From contig JARKIF010000002.1 in NCBI GenBank assembly GCA_029378245.1, positions 2,666,001-2,730,000 on the forward strand: a stretch of 64,000 bases of DNA, given 5' to 3'. The first letter of the stretch is position 1; each line of letters opens with the position of its first letter. The notes beneath the pieces are model-generated. The model was not told the DNA's origin, made no database searches, and saw only the letters and a program-made list of their open reading frames with translations. A program made the translations under genes and the position numbers. This DNA is from Roridomyces roridus. Its lineage: Eukaryota; Basidiomycota; Agaricomycetes; Agaricales; Mycenaceae. This document shows, piece by piece, positions 27,691 to 39,881 of the stretch.

Positions 27691-27697
27691 TATAAAA
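27691..27697 (+). promoter_or_regulatory. TATA box inside repeat copy A, forward
   Basis: TATAAAA in the context GAAAGGTATAAAATG, also present in copy B (53179-53185, opposite orientation). Confidence 0.45.
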
Positions 27698-28395
27698 TGG
27701 AGTCGCGTAGCCTGCAATCCCCAGCCTCTTCTTCCTTCCTACCACCACCATCTATCTCAAACCACAAACCGACAGGTGCGTCCGCTTGCCAGACCACGGG
27801 ATACTGACCTTGCTTTGCTATCGTTGCTTTCGTATTGCTTTCGTATTGCTTTCACAGTGCTTCCTATCATTCTCCCCCACACGAGAGCGCGGGTCACCGG
27901 GAGACTTGCATGGCTCGCAATCACACGGGGGACAATCACTTGTCATTTGGCCATGATTCCTTTGTCCGAACAAAGGAACATGTGCCAAATGACAGGACTT
28001 TGTCCGCCGTGTCAGAGGGATGGGGTCGCAAGCATGAGCCAACGCAGCCTGGGCTCCTTCGATGAAAAACGAGGGGTCCAAGCGGCAAGCGAGCCGTGAC
28101 GGTGGATCAACCCGGCCACCCTAGACCCATTCCTCGCCAACTGACTGATGGTATGTCCTTCACTCTCCTTCAGCGCGCTTTAACTGACGAAGCTCAGACC
28201 GGGGGGGCTGTCGAGGCGCGCGGTTCCTGGGGGTGGGTTCGCAACCCTCGTGCACCCTTGTCGTGGGCCCCAGGCTTCAAGTTGAGACCTGCGGGTCGAC
28301 CAATAGCACGTTAATCTTGCAGGGCTTGTTCTTTTCTCTTCGACGCGTGGTTGTAGTTTGTGTATTGGAATGAGATGCCTCTTGACCTCCTCCAT

Positions 28396-30009
28396 CCGTT
28401 GACTTCGAGAACTTGAGTTGGAACAAGTTGTTGGTGGAAGAGACGATCAACGACGTCTCGCTAACTCCATTCGGCACCACCTCCTTGCTTCTTCCTCTCA
28501 CTGCTCTTTTACTTTCATGTCTCCCACTGTCTGGCAGTACCGCTGATAAATGCCTTCGTGGAGTCTCAAGACCACGTTTATCCGAGCCTTTCATACGACC
28601 ACTTCACGGCAGTCGCAATATCGCGGTCCTCACATACACGGGACTCTGCGTGAATGGACTCTTCGTGATTGAAAAGGATGTCAGCAAGTGGAATCGGCGC
28701 AAAATGTGTGTTCCTAGTGACGTCGTCAGCTCGTGGGTGAAGCTGACGCCATCTGTACCACGGAGGGACGCGCAGCCAAGCTGCGGACCAGCTGCTGCAA
28801 CATGGTACTACGGAGGCAGATAGACGGCACCGTCTGCGTGAAGCTCTGCGTCTATACTACCGTGCTTCCAAACGGGCCAATGGAACCATGCCCGTCATTG
28901 GCAGTCGCATCTGGGGGACCATCATGCTACTCGAGCCTCGTCTCTTCAAACCCGCGGACAAGCTGCACAAGGCGGAGATGCGTTCTATCGCTAGTTCACC
29001 AGCAGCTCGCAACGCGGTTGGCTGGGGCATGCGGCAATACACTCTTCGAAAAGTGGTTACCCTCAGCAGCTTCAAATGCAAAGCAAGGCTATGTTGAATA
29101 CAAGACCGCACCGCGCTCTAAATGGATAGGCGTGCCCTGGGAGTGCCCGGAAAGCCCATTCATGCACATATGCAACATCCTTAGCTTGTTCTACAGTCCA
29201 CTGACTCGGACAGCAACCTCGACATCTGGGTATTTTCTTCCGGCGTCCACTAACTGGCCGAGGACATATCCTATATCCTGTATTTTTTCAAGATCTTGCT
29301 TCCAATATACAGCAGTTTTCCCAGTCAAGACGGCTTCGGCCACCACTACTTCTCGACCCATCGAATGGGACTCATCTTCAGAAGAGCGAGTCCCTGTCAC
29401 TCAACTTTCAAGTTATAACCTAGGAAAGGTAAGTTTTCATTGTCGTATCTTCTCTTGATTGAAAATGTCCCTTTAGCCTCTCCGCTGCTGACGGTGATTC
29501 GTTCGCTCAACAAGGGCTTATGAAGGCATTCAACTCAGCACATCGGCGTCTGTTTGGCATTAAATAATCAAGCATCTACGTTTGCGCCGACGAAGGACTC
29601 TACTCCTTCTTTAGCCACGAATGTCCCCGGAATTGCGGAGAACGACTGACCCACCTTGCCATTCGGTGTCCACAGCGGAAGGACTTGACCGTCTTCCTTC
29701 GGCGATCAGAGGCACTGACTGCTTTGTCTACGTGGTCTACAGAGCATTGAAAGAGCCCAATGCACTCAAACACCTCACTTGTCGACCAAGGTATTTATAA
29801 GGCTCGGCGACATCCCGGACAGTTTTCTTTGGGCGGCTAGCACCAAGGAGGTGCTGTTTCCGCCGCTTCAGAGGTTGAACTTTGCGGCAGAGATCGGCTC
29901 GGACGAAATACATGATCAAACGATGACAGCTAACTGCAAAATTCTGGAGCGCTCCCAAATACTTCAATCACACTTTGACAGCTCTCTACCAGGCAGCTGC
30001 CGAGTACCG
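28396..30009 (+). pseudogene. Decayed gene-like stretch, possibly F-box/LRR-like
   Basis: Coding-like pieces occur in different frames separated by stops. Examples are EALRLYYRASKRANG (about 28840), GERLTHLAIRCPQRKDLTVF (about 29640) and IRLGDIPDSFLWAAST with LFPPLQRLNFAAEIG (about 29790-29900). The alternation of short Leu-rich phrases resembles the C-terminal part of basidiomycete F-box proteins, but no F-box was found. No set of splice sites restores one frame, so I treat it as a relic. Family assignment is weak. Confidence 0.25.
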
Positions 30010-30050
30010 GTGCTATGAGCAAGTAGTCCAAGGCGCTGGAATGGAGTGGA
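30010..30050 (+). pseudogene. Degenerate 5' half of a tRNA-Leu-like sequence
   Basis: About 41 bases align to the start of the intact tRNA-Leu at 30410, including the shared run AAGGCGCTGGAAT. Roughly four in five bases match. The anticodon arm, variable arm and T arm are not present, so this is a relic of a tRNA or tRNA-derived element. Confidence 0.4.
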
Positions 30051-30409
30051 ATCGGGCGATAAATAGCGCTTGCTAGACGACGACAGGGAGCTGACGGCCC
30101 TCGGTGGGCTATGCGCTCTGTGTTGCTGACAACAATACAGTTTGGCCAACTACGAGAAAGCGTGAAGCCCACCAAATTGCGGTCTTGCACCCATGGCACA
30201 TCCTTCATCCTCTGCGCTACCTTTTTGGGTTGTCAACACAAAGTCAGGCTCATCTATTCTCTTTCTCTTGTCTATGCACCAAATGTCGGTAACACATGCA
30301 CTCTCTTTGTACCGGTCATCTGAGTCAAATATATAATGTTCAAGAGAGAGAAATCTGAGCATTACTAAATAGTTGAAATAAGAAAATATCTTGTGGTTGC
30401 ACTCCGTCG

Positions 30410-30503
30410 GGTACTATGGCCGAGTGGTCTAAGGCGCTGGAATTAGGTGAAAACCTTACCAATCCAGTCCGCAAGGGCGTGGGTTCGAACCCCACTGGTA
30501 TCA
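30410..30503 (+). tRNA. tRNA-Leu (anticodon UAG) with a short intron
   Basis: The 94-base sequence folds into a type II tRNA. The acceptor stem pairs GGTACTA with TGGTATC (two G-T wobbles) before discriminator A. The D arm contains GGCCGAGTGGTCTAAGGC, and the T arm is GTGGG-TTCGAAC-CCCAC. The anticodon stem is CTGGA/TCCAG. Between the stem strands are 21 bases, so an intron of about 14 nt is inferred after position 37, leaving loop ATTAGG...A with anticodon TAG. The variable arm (TCCGCAAGGGC) is long, as expected for Leu or Ser; the anticodon assigns Leu (CUA codons). The RNA polymerase III box B (GGTTCGAACCC) is present, and a T-run terminator follows at about 30513-30530. Confidence 0.88.
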
Positions 30504-30902
30504 CGTGATCTCTCTTTTTCGCCTCTTTTTTAACCCTACAGCTCAGAAAATGCGATGTGGAAAGGTACGCAACTTGGAAAAACGTGTTCCGACGAGATTG
30601 ATCGTAAAAATCGAATTTTTTGGAGCTTGATCACTTTTTTGATGGTATATTTCAATCCTCAGCTCAAATCCAGTCTGTCGTATCGAAAGACCAAGGAGTT
30701 ACTCCATGGACTCCTCACTTTTCATACATCGACGGACCGGTTCCGTGCAATTCGAAGGCGGAGTTCGTAGACAGTGACTTCACAAGCAGAAATAAGAACA
30801 CGACATAAGAATACATTTTTCCTTGCACAGTAGGCTGTTTCGATTGGTAAAACTATATGTAGCAAAGCAAAGAATAAAAAAAAGTCTTGACGGTCATAAG
30901 TG
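30504..30902. other. AT-rich intergenic stretch
   Basis: About 400 bp, richer in A/T than its surroundings, with no gene-like frames. It separates the tRNA from the 3' end of the BRCT gene. Confidence 0.35.
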
Positions 30903-33900
30903 CTAGATCCCCACAGTTCCAGCTTTGCGTAGCCTCGCCCTCTCCAAAGGAGCGAGATCGTCATCCACTATCATCGCTGTACGTTGCTTCAATACCAATG
31001 TAGCGCCCGAGGGTGAATACTTACAAGTTGATGAACCTTCAAAAGATTGATCTCCGTCCGCGTTGTCGACTAGTCTGGGCAACATGGATTTCCGCCGCTG
31101 TTCGTTGCCAGTCAGCCGCCGAATACCAGAAACCAGAAATATCCAACCTTCATGGCAGTGGTGTTCATGTCGTCCATATCAATCACATACGGCAGCTCGT
31201 CTTCGTGATTCCGCTTTTCGGCAGACTTGATGACCCATTCCATCCCGACCACATGTGGTTTTGGATCAGACAGCGCCTTGTAGCGGGTATATGTACTCCG
31301 TTGTCCGTTCTTGTAAACGATATGAGTGCACGTCTGACCGACACTGGCCAAAACCTAGAAGAAATATCAGACAAAGAGTAGATCGAGATTCAGGACGCAC
31401 TCTCGCGCCCAAGTTGCGCAGCATGTCTGTGATAAACAACTTGGCGGAATCATCCCCAATTTCAGATACTATATCCACAAAGACCGTGCAACCCTTGAGA
31501 ATGGCCAAAGGTTGACTGACGGTCTGAGCTTCAGTAGCAACAACGTCTTCTTCATCCACAGAGTTATCGGCAGAGGCGGCATTTTTAGCGATCCGAGTGC
31601 TTCTCCGCATCCCGTCCGTACCCGAGGCATCTGACGACGACGGATAGCTGCTGCTCGTGCTCCGCATCCGATCCAAGGGTGTCTCTGGAGGTCCCATGAG
31701 TCCAACAGACTTCGGAGGAAGCGAAACCGATTTCGACAGATCCTGTCCAGCCAAGGAAGCCCTGCGAGAAGCATGATGCCTCCATTCACTAGGAAGTTGC
31801 TCCTTCTCCTTTCCCTTCTTGCTGCCAGCAAGGTCAAGGAGGCTGGACATGTCGAACGTCACTGCGCGGGGACTTGTAACCCTCTCAATGGTTCCGCTCG
31901 CCTCCGTGCTTTCAATCGGGTCCTCGACCAGGACAGTGACGTCGCCATCTCCTCCCCCGCCTTTGACCGGACTCCCCATAACACTGGGAAGACCTGGATT
32001 ACGACTAACCTTGGGCGCCGCCCGTCCTCTAGCAGCCCCTCCAAACAGAGATGACCCTCCACGCATGATAGAGCCTTTACCAACAGCGAGTCTGGACCCG
32101 CTCCCGGTAGTCATAAATGCAGCAAGCGGGCGCTGCGCCAGCGCGGATTTCGGACGTGGTACACTGGATGATGTCGGAGGCTTGGATTTGGACAAAGACT
32201 CGCCGGCAAGAGAAGACGTGGAAGACGTAGACTCGATTGAAGCCACGGTAGAAGCCCGCTGCAGTCCAGCAGTCGGACGACCAAGACCGATATGTCGGTC
32301 ATCCATACTTCGAGTCGACTCTGCCAGGCTGTTATCCGTGTCGTCCCTGCTAAAGCCCAGGCTCGTGTTCGGCCGCTCTGGGGGAGGCATCCTGAGCTTC
32401 TCTAATGCCGACGCCAAAGTCTGCAGCGACGAAGGGTTGCCATCTGGGCCCGTGAATGCTCGTGCGAAAGAAGCTACGTGTTGTCAGTGAAAGAATGTGG
32501 TCATTTGGAGCAAAGAACGTACGAGGCGGTCGCGCATTGAACATGCTAGAAGCCCGAGCCAACCTGTTCTTCGTTGGAGAAGGAGTGTGACTTGGAGCAG
32601 CAGCAGACACAGGTTTATTCTTTGCAGGCGGCTTGGCGATCGTGGCTCGTGCTGCACTCGCCTTTGTCGGAGCCGCAAAGGAGGAAGTCTTACTCGGAGA
32701 CGCCATAGGCATCTTTGTCGGTGACCCAGGCTCGGCACTCATCTTCTGTTTCTTCGCCGGTTTCTCAATTTCAGCATCAAGAACCCTCTTCTGAACTGCG
32801 CGGAATGTAAGTTGAAAGAATAAGATCAAATGTTGGGATGCGCACCTCCACCTCCTGCGTCTTTTCGCTTCAATGAGGCGCTACGAGTCACTCTATCCGC
32901 AGGTGCTGGTAGCGGGGCAGGCAACCGCGGTTTCCCAAGACGAGATCGGGGACGACCTTTCGGTGCACTTTCAACAACAGGAGGCTCCTTGTCGCCAGAC
33001 ATGGCTATATCTGGAACAGACTCGAGGCCCATAGTAACGTCTTTATGAAGTGGAGTCTCCAATGGAATTTCCACAGCATCGGCGACATTCTCCTCAGCGA
33101 CCGGAGTCTCGGCAGGACGGGCTGGCTCCTCCACGAGCATTAGTTGTGGTCCTGCAGATGGAGAGTATAGGAATTCGGGAGAGGATACGGGAGGGGGAGG
33201 CCCATCATCGTCGATGAGAGGTTCTGCATTGGGCGCCTCTTCATCGTCCAAGTCAGTCAATGGGCTGGGCGGAGCTACTGGCGCTTGGACAAGGGCAGGA
33301 GGATCTGGTGTGATCTTTGGCGTCACTGGGAGGCTCGCAGCCGTCGGAGTACTTGTGGGCTCGGCATCACTTTCATCGGGAAGACGAACATGAATGGGAA
33401 GGGGAATAGGTTTGGGCTTTTCCCGAGTTCGCATCTTGGCCTTGAGCGATACTTTCTTCTCTTCCTTTGGCTGCTCTTCCGCCCTCTCTTTGCCCTTGCC
33501 CTTTGCCACGAAGCTCGGAGCTGCTGAGGTGGATGAAGCAGCAGGAGCAGGCTTCTCCTTCTCCTTGCCTTTGCCCTTCCCAACTGCGCCTCGCGCTGAG
33601 GACGCCATCATGAGTTGGAAGGCATTCTTTGCCGGTTTAGCTGTTGAGCGACCGCTCGGAACTGGTGGAGGAGCCATGGTTTCCTTCTTTGCAGGTGGCA
33701 TCGATTTGGAAGCCCCTGGTGCAGGTGCTAGTCCCATGGCGGACGAAGGGCGGGGGAGGCGACTTGGTGCGCGGGGCTGAACTGCTTTGGGCTCCTCTAC
33801 CGCATCCGAGATCTGAGGTTCCTCAGCCACACTCGAGAGCACGGGAGGTGCTGGGTTGGTGAAAGTGAACAGGGACGAGGCGGAAGGAGGAAGACCTTCA

Positions 33901-34747
33901 ATTCGCTGTGTGACGATTAATTACGGAGAATAGGCGCAGCAACAAGGCTCACTCCAAGATCGATGCTCGGACGCGTCTGGACAGGTAGAGGAGTCGCGGG
34001 CACCGGAGTCAACGGTGACATTGGTGTGGCGAGGCTATCTTTGGGAGTCGACGGTGGCTCAGCGGTGACCAGAGGAGTTGGCCTGAGTAGGGAAGCTACC
34101 ATCTCATCGGGGATGGCAGCAAGAGACGAGAATGAGAATTGTAGCTTGAATGTATCTCGTTCTTTGGAAGGGGAACGCGAGCGGGCGCGTCGATCCCATG
34201 GGGTAGTGGGCGGATTGCTGAGGTCGAGGACGGGAAATACAGGCACAGAACGCGCGCGAGCCTTTCCCTTGGGTGTTCGTTTCGAACTGGAACGGGGTTT
34301 CAAGAATGAAGCCAGCGAGGGTTCGGAGAGGTTACGGGTGTGAGTCGAGGGAGCGGTGCGACGAACGTCGGTATTGGTATTTTCGACATCACTGCCGCCT
34401 CTATCGGGTTCTGCGTCATCCTTCGCGTCCTCCGTGTCTCGCTTGAGGCGCTTCAACTCGCGACCATCTGGTTGGGATGGGTCACGATACTCGTCCTGCG
34501 GCGGTGGGGAGGCCGAACGCTTGGAAGAACTTGAATTTGGGCGAGAGTTGACCGGCCGGCTCTTGGCTGGCGAGAGGAGAATCTCGTCGTCAGCATCAGG
34601 GTCGTCGGGGACAATTGGCTCAGTCGGGTGATAGTTGCGCTGGGCAATGCGGGCGTCCTTGAGGGGAGAACGTGAAAGGGACAGAAGAGAGTCCGGGAGG
34701 AGATGCTGTGAGCGGGTTACGCGTTTGTCTGTCTCGAGGACCTCCAT
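30903..34747 (-). CDS. BRCT-domain nuclear protein with long disordered N-terminus
   Basis: About 1150 residues. Start MEVLETDKRVTRSQHLL. The first roughly 900 residues are disordered and rich in Ser, Pro, Lys and Arg, with nuclear-localisation-like clusters (ELKRLKRD, AKKQKM) and many SP/TP sites. Near the C-terminus one BRCT domain is recognisable: ILKGCTVFVDIVSEIGDDSA, MLRNLGARVLASVGQTCTHI, VVGMEWVIKSAEKRNHEDE with the family Trp. BRCT domains bind phosphopeptides in DNA-damage or cell-cycle signalling, so such a role is inferred. Introns lie at about 33910-33955, 32790-32850, 32475-32525, 31355-31400, 31090-31140 and 30975-31025. It starts 233 bp from the NAD kinase gene, head to head. 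I do not recognise a specific orthologue. Confidence 0.75.
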
Positions 34748-34980
34748 GTAACATAAGAGCAAACGCGAAAGTTCAGTGGTTGACAGCGATCACGCGATGT
34801 ACAACATTTTTGGTCGCGTTCCTTCTGAACCTTCTCTGCCGCCCAAGACTCTGCTCGTTCGTCGTCGTAAACGTAGCCGCCGCCTCCACACTGTCGTTGC
34901 CACCCTCCTCCTCTGCTCCTCAACCCGATTTTTGTGACAGCATCCGCATCACGTGTCTTCCGAAGCCTGTCTGCACCCAC

Positions 34981-36348
34981 TATGTTTTCCCTGCTCCGAG
35001 GCCTGCGTAGCGGCCTCCCTCGGACATTTTCGCGCAGGACGTTTTCAACGCCAGCGCCAACGTTCGTTGTGTCCCGGACCCATCCCCGCGCTAACGGACA
35101 CGAAAGACAGATGGCACCGGTTCACCCACCCACCAAAAAGTATTCTCATCGTAAATAAGCTCCGAACGCAGCCTGTAATTCTGGCGATCGACGCTTTTCT
35201 CGAGTCAGGCTTTTCTTGCTCTAGAGACGCCACGAGTCTCATTTAAACCATTAGACACGTCCACGCAACATACCCAGGCGTACGTGTCTTCCACGAGGAC
35301 AGACCAGACATACCCCACGGCGCCGAGGTATGGCAATCTGGTGAAAGAGCCGAGAAAATAGACCTCGTAGTCACTCTGGGTGGAGACGGGACCATTCTTC
35401 ATGCCTCTTCTCTCTTTAGCGTCGATGCTGTTCCCCCAGTGTTGAGCTTCTCCATGGGTACCCTGGGCTTCCTTTTACCCTTTCGTGAGATCACCGCCCT
35501 TGCCCAGTGTCACCATTCTGACCCAAATAGACATGGACGACTTTGCAAAAGCTTTGGAAAGCGTATTTCACGGCAAAGCAACCATCCTGAACCGCATGCG
35601 ACTAGCGTGTACCTTTTACAACCAGGACCTTTCCATATTGAACAGACAAGGCGACGGTGAGTGCCGCAGCTCTTTGCTACTCCAATCTCACAGCAGCGCA
35701 GCTTGGCAGGTGATGAATGAAATTGCTCTGCATCGAGGCTCTAGTCCACACCTCAACACCATTGATATATACGTAGACGGTCAGCATCTTACGGAGGCTG
35801 TGGTGGGTACACTCCCACATATCCCATGTGCGAATTTGATTTAACGTTTTATTTCTAGTCTGACGGCCTAATCGTCTCGACCCCGACGGGCTCAACCGCC
35901 TACTCCCTCTCTGCAGGTGGACCAATCGTCCACCCGTCCCTCAGTGCCCTGGTCCTGACACCAATCTGCCCACGAAGCTTGTCGTTCCGACCACTCGTCT
36001 TTCCGTCCTCCTCGTCCATTACTTTACGAGTAAGCACACATTGTCCACGTCCACCCGCCTCGAGAGCTCACACTGCCTTAGATAGGCGACCGGAGCCGGG
36101 CCCCTGCGGGCGTTTCAATGGACGGGAAGACTTTTGGGACGTTGAACCCGGGCGAGTCTGTCACGGTGCATGCCTCTCCATATCCCGTCCCATGCATAAA
36201 CCGGTCTTCCATTGCCGAGGAAGGTTCAGACGTGCACGAGGGTGCAGGCCCAGGTAAAGAGGACGACTGGGTCCGCGACATCAACAATCTCCTGCAGTAC
36301 AACGCGACGTTCCGGAGCAAGGCCTTGCTGAGGCATAGCCGCACATAA
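34981..36348 (+). CDS. NAD(H) kinase, probably mitochondrial (Pos5-like)
   Basis: Makes NADP(H) from NAD(H) and ATP. The N-terminus [20 protein letters not shown] is Arg-rich without acidic residues, typical of a mitochondrial presequence, hence Pos5-like. After a very short first intron (about 39 nt) the sequence reads [15 protein letters not shown]. Catalytic motifs are [17 protein letters not shown] (GGDGT), [13 protein letters not shown], the NE motif in [15 protein letters not shown], and [21 protein letters not shown]-terminal SIDRS-type positions follow as [16 protein letters not shown]. Six introns of about 45-60 nt are inferred. All key motifs are intact; the family is well known, while the compartment is an inference from the presequence. 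Confidence 0.9.
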
Positions 36349-36490
36349 CAGGTCTATATTAATTATCACATGTAGGATAGTAGCGTTGGAATACACCAGA
36401 GAGAACAGTTACAGATTATACAGGGATGATGATACATTGGGTATCGCCGGAGATGTCCAGGGGGTATCGACAGATGCAACGCGCGCAGAA

Positions 36491-37016
36491 TTAGACCAGA
36501 CGCTGGTACCAAGAACGTTTGGCACTGCTCGTACTGCGCCCCGACGGAGACGGTTGCCGTGAACGAGAAGGAGTTGGCGGTGCCGACGCCGCGCGAGTTT
36601 TGCGAAGAATGTCAATCTCCTCCTTCACCATGCCCATATCCGGGGGCACTGCCAGATACATCGGCGGGCAACCAGGGTCAGGACAGACGATAATGTCAAT
36701 GACACCGCCGCACAGCTGGCGCGCCACAGCCGCAAACCAGGCGCTCTCGGATATCCGGACGACCCGGGGCTCTTGTCTGTTGAGAGTGGCAACCGTGTTG
36801 AATGAGATTCGGTCTCGTGGCACGTCGGCGAGCTCGACGAATTCCTTCTGGGCAATGTCCAGCGCCGTCTGCAGTAATTTAGCACATGAAAAGTTGAAAG
36901 AGTGGCACACGACGGACCTCGTACGTCGATGCGGGCTGGACGTACACTAGGCGGTTCGCATAGCGGTAGGTGATATAGTCTGGGAGGGTTGGCGTGGTGG
37001 TTTTAATGGTAGCCAT
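36491..37016 (-). CDS. Small conserved hypothetical protein
   Basis: Two exons joined over an intron at about 36871-36917 give roughly 160 residues. The start is MATIKTTTPTLPDYITYRYA, then NRLVYVQPASTYE joined to TALDIAQKEF. The first 45 residues suggest a beta-grasp or ubiquitin-like fold (short strands around YANRLVYVQP). The middle has VVRISESAWFAAVARQLCGG and PPDMGMVKEEIDILRKTRA, and the tail is Ser/Pro/Arg-rich. I do not recognise a named family. It lies between NAD kinase (convergent) and the Asteroid gene (same strand). Confidence 0.6.
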
Positions 37017-37319
37017 GAGCAAGTTGCAGAAGGGTGGTTGAGGTTAGATGAAGGGAAACCGGACATGGTGGCATTTTATAACAGGCGCAAGTACAGCCCG
37101 CGAGGCCCGGTAGCAGATCCGCGCTTTGTTGGCAGTGTTGGCAGAACAGACGGAGGATGCAAAGGGCGGTGATGCACAGCCAAATTCGGACATGCGCAGT
37201 CCCGACGAGTCGGTCAAATTGCTGTCTCACAGCAAAGCGCAGAAGGCGCGGGAGAAAATATGATTCGAATATTCCCATGATAGATAAACGCCCGACGGTA
37301 AATAAATTAAATGTACAGC

Positions 37320-39839
37320 TTAGGCCTCAGCATCGACCAAGAGGTCAAACAGGCTCCCGCCCTTGGCAGGTTTGCGAACCTCCACAGCAGTGTTCTGCCG
37401 GTTTTTCTTCGTCTTCTTCTTCTTCTCGTCCGCCAGTGTCTCGGCAATGTCATCAATGCACGCCTTCAAAAGAGTATCGTCCACGTTCACAGCCGTCTTG
37501 CCAGTTAGATGTGAGTGGAAGGCTGCCCCAGAGAACAAAGAGGCAGGCGAGGGCAGGCGATCGTTGACGAGAAGGATCTGAGAAAGTTGGTCGATGCTCT
37601 CGAGTACGGCGAGCACCTGGGCCGTAAGCTGGACATTCCGGTCGTGAATATCTGGGAAGGCCGAGAGAGAACTCGAGTCTTCCTCTGCCACCCATGAGAA
37701 TGCAGCAAGGAAGCATTGAGTTTCCCTCCTGGTCCACCGCTCCTTTTCGCGTTCCTTGCTTCCTGTTTCAAGAGTTCTATCTTGTAAAGTCAAGAGAACC
37801 CAGCGGAGACAAAGAGCAACGGCCAGCTGTTCCGGTGGCAAGGCGCGCACCAATTTTGTGTCAGACCTCAATACACGAAGCAAGATCGTGAATCGGTCTT
37901 GCTCTGATTGCAGCACGATCGGAACGGTAGCGGTAAGAGCAAAGTCTGGGCTGGAGATCGACGAGAGAAGGTCAGAAATCGAAGGCACAGTCACAGGCTC
38001 CTGGGCAACTCGGACTCCCCGCCGAACGTATTCGGTTATTATCGGAGATGGCTGGCTTTGAGAAGATGCTACATCGTTATCCTCGACATGAAGCCGCTCC
38101 AGTGCTCCTCGAAGAGGTGCGATCAAGTTTTTCTCGTCTTCCGAGTCCGACTCCACCACGTCAACCAACTCGTCTTGGTCGTCGTCGTCGTCTTCATCAC
38201 CATCATCTTCCACGGACTCGACGGATGTGCTCTCCGTTTCGTCAACCTTCTCTTCAGGAGACGGCAACGGGAGCCCGACCGCGTCGTGCAGAATTGCATA
38301 GCCCCACCGTCGAAGGGGCCTGCCCAGAGCACGACTAACCGTCTCGAGATCCGGTGTCTCTAGAAACAATCTAGGCCACGCTGTTCCTGTATGCAAGATG
38401 TCCAAAACCTTGGGGTCAAGGCGTCCTCGCCTATAAGCCGATAAATATTGTCCCCTGATATCGTTCCTCTTCAAAAGCTCGTCGTCATTCTCTCGATCCT
38501 CGAGCAATGCCTCGGCGGTGACTAGCTTCGAGAAGAGCGGGAGAATAGGACAAATGTCGGCTTCGTGCAAAGCACATATGTCCGTAGGCCAAAGGTCGAC
38601 GGTTTCCTCCTCGTTCTTGGGCAGCGCATATTGCAGCGTTGCCTCCACAACGCGCTCAATGATCGCCTCGACCTCTCCTGAACCCATCGACGAGATTGAT
38701 CGGACGAGCAGTGCATTCACCGTCCGATCAATGAGGTCCATGACGCTCCCAATCTGTTTCGACTTTCCTTTGCTAGAAAGGATTGTTTGCATCGTAGCCG
38801 CGACATGAGAGATGCGCTGCGTTAGAGACAGGTGTCGGTCAAAGAACAGGAGCTGAACATTTCGACGAGGAGAAGTCGATTGGTTCGAGAAATCGTTGCC
38901 CACAAGGGCGCCGCAAAGCGGCAGGAGGGTCACTGGTAGGTTCAAATGTGACGCGAGGGTGGTCGGAAGGTAGGCGGTAAATGAGAGTGTGAGTCCAGAG
39001 GTGGACTCTGGTGGGATGATGCCCCTTCCGGATGCAAAGGCAGCAGTTTTTTGTCTGGTCTTGGCCTTGCGAACTTGCTGGAACTCTCCATCTTCGACGG
39101 CAGCCGGCTCTTCGCTGACTGGGGTATTCCAAACCATCTCGTCCAAGGGTATATACCCGCGGTATCCTTCCGCGTTTAAAACGACAAAGTCCGAATCAGT
39201 GCCGACGACGAATGCACCGACTCTTCCCGCAAGCTCGACTGCGTACGGATCGCCCTCTTCATCGGCATGGTGGACCTCAATCTGGTCCGTAGTTCCACAG
39301 ACGGCCGTGAGAGCATCGAGACATGCTGTGTAAGCCAGAGGTGGTATGATCCTTGACTCGTTCAGAAACCGAGGCGTAGCACGTGAACCGGAGGAGGTCC
39401 GAAAGAAAATGAGCGAGTGCGCAATGTGGGTCTGTGTTAAACGCGAAACGATTGTCTGGAACTTTATGTCGGGACAAGGGCCTATAAGACAGAAAGGTGA
39501 GACGGAAACGCGTACGGTAACCGTAGACGCACCATCGAACACGAAATAGACTTTGAAACCCACACTGACCCAAGCGTTGACTACAGTGGTAACAAGCTTG
39601 TGGAAGGGTGCATATTCTCCGCCATAGACCCAGGGAAGACCGGATGCTCGGTAAAGGTCATAGATGAAGCTGACGGAGTCTGGGTTGTCGGGAGACGGGT
39701 GGTGAGTGAAAACTCACGACCATCCGTCGACAACGATTCGGTTAGGCTCGGCAAGCGGAAGAGAGCTCGGAAGAGTATATGTCTCGGATAGCTTGCGCCG
39801 GTTCTCTCGAAGATACGTGGTGAGGCCGTGGACCCCCAT
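37320..39839 (-). CDS. Asteroid-domain (XPG-like PIN nuclease fold) protein
   Basis: About 800 residues. Start MGVHGLTTYLRENRRKLSE is the N-terminal XPG/Asteroid motif. Next are NRIVVDGWS, FIYDLYRASGLPWVYGGEYA and FKVYFVFDG, with the acidic residues of a PIN-like active site. The internal region has EGDPYAVELAGRVGAFVVG and TDSDFVVL; together with GDPYA and TDSD this matches Asteroid proteins. The C-terminal half is helical with an acidic run (DDGDEDDDDDQDELVDVV). The tail KPAKGGSLFDLLVDAEA is typical of fungal members. Introns are at about 39670-39715 and 39485-39535. Family members are thought to be nuclease-like; activity here is not proven. Its start codon is only 42 bp from the divergent F-box gene start. 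Confidence 0.82.
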
Positions 39840-39881
39840 CTCTGCAGATGCTGGGTGTAAGCAAGTTGCAACAATACAATC

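Larger units (their letters stand above)
26525..28395 (+). repeat. Dispersed 1.9-kb repeat, copy A
   Basis: Homologous over its whole length to the reverse complement of 52525-54430. Shared landmarks include a segment ending GCACGTTAATCTTGCAGGG near 28300-28325 and a segment around 27130-27185 containing an ATG. Two opposite TATA boxes sit at 27305-27311 (reverse) and 27691-27697 (forward), 386 bp apart. From the reverse-strand TATA a spliced transcript can be drawn: a 5' leader with an intron, then MKLHQPPTPACAPN. Reading frames downstream do not stay consistent between the copies, so I do not call a protein. Ends are estimated from where similarity to copy B fades; no terminal inverted repeats or target-site duplication could be identified. 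No transposase or reverse transcriptase motif was seen, so it is probably non-autonomous. Confidence 0.7.
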
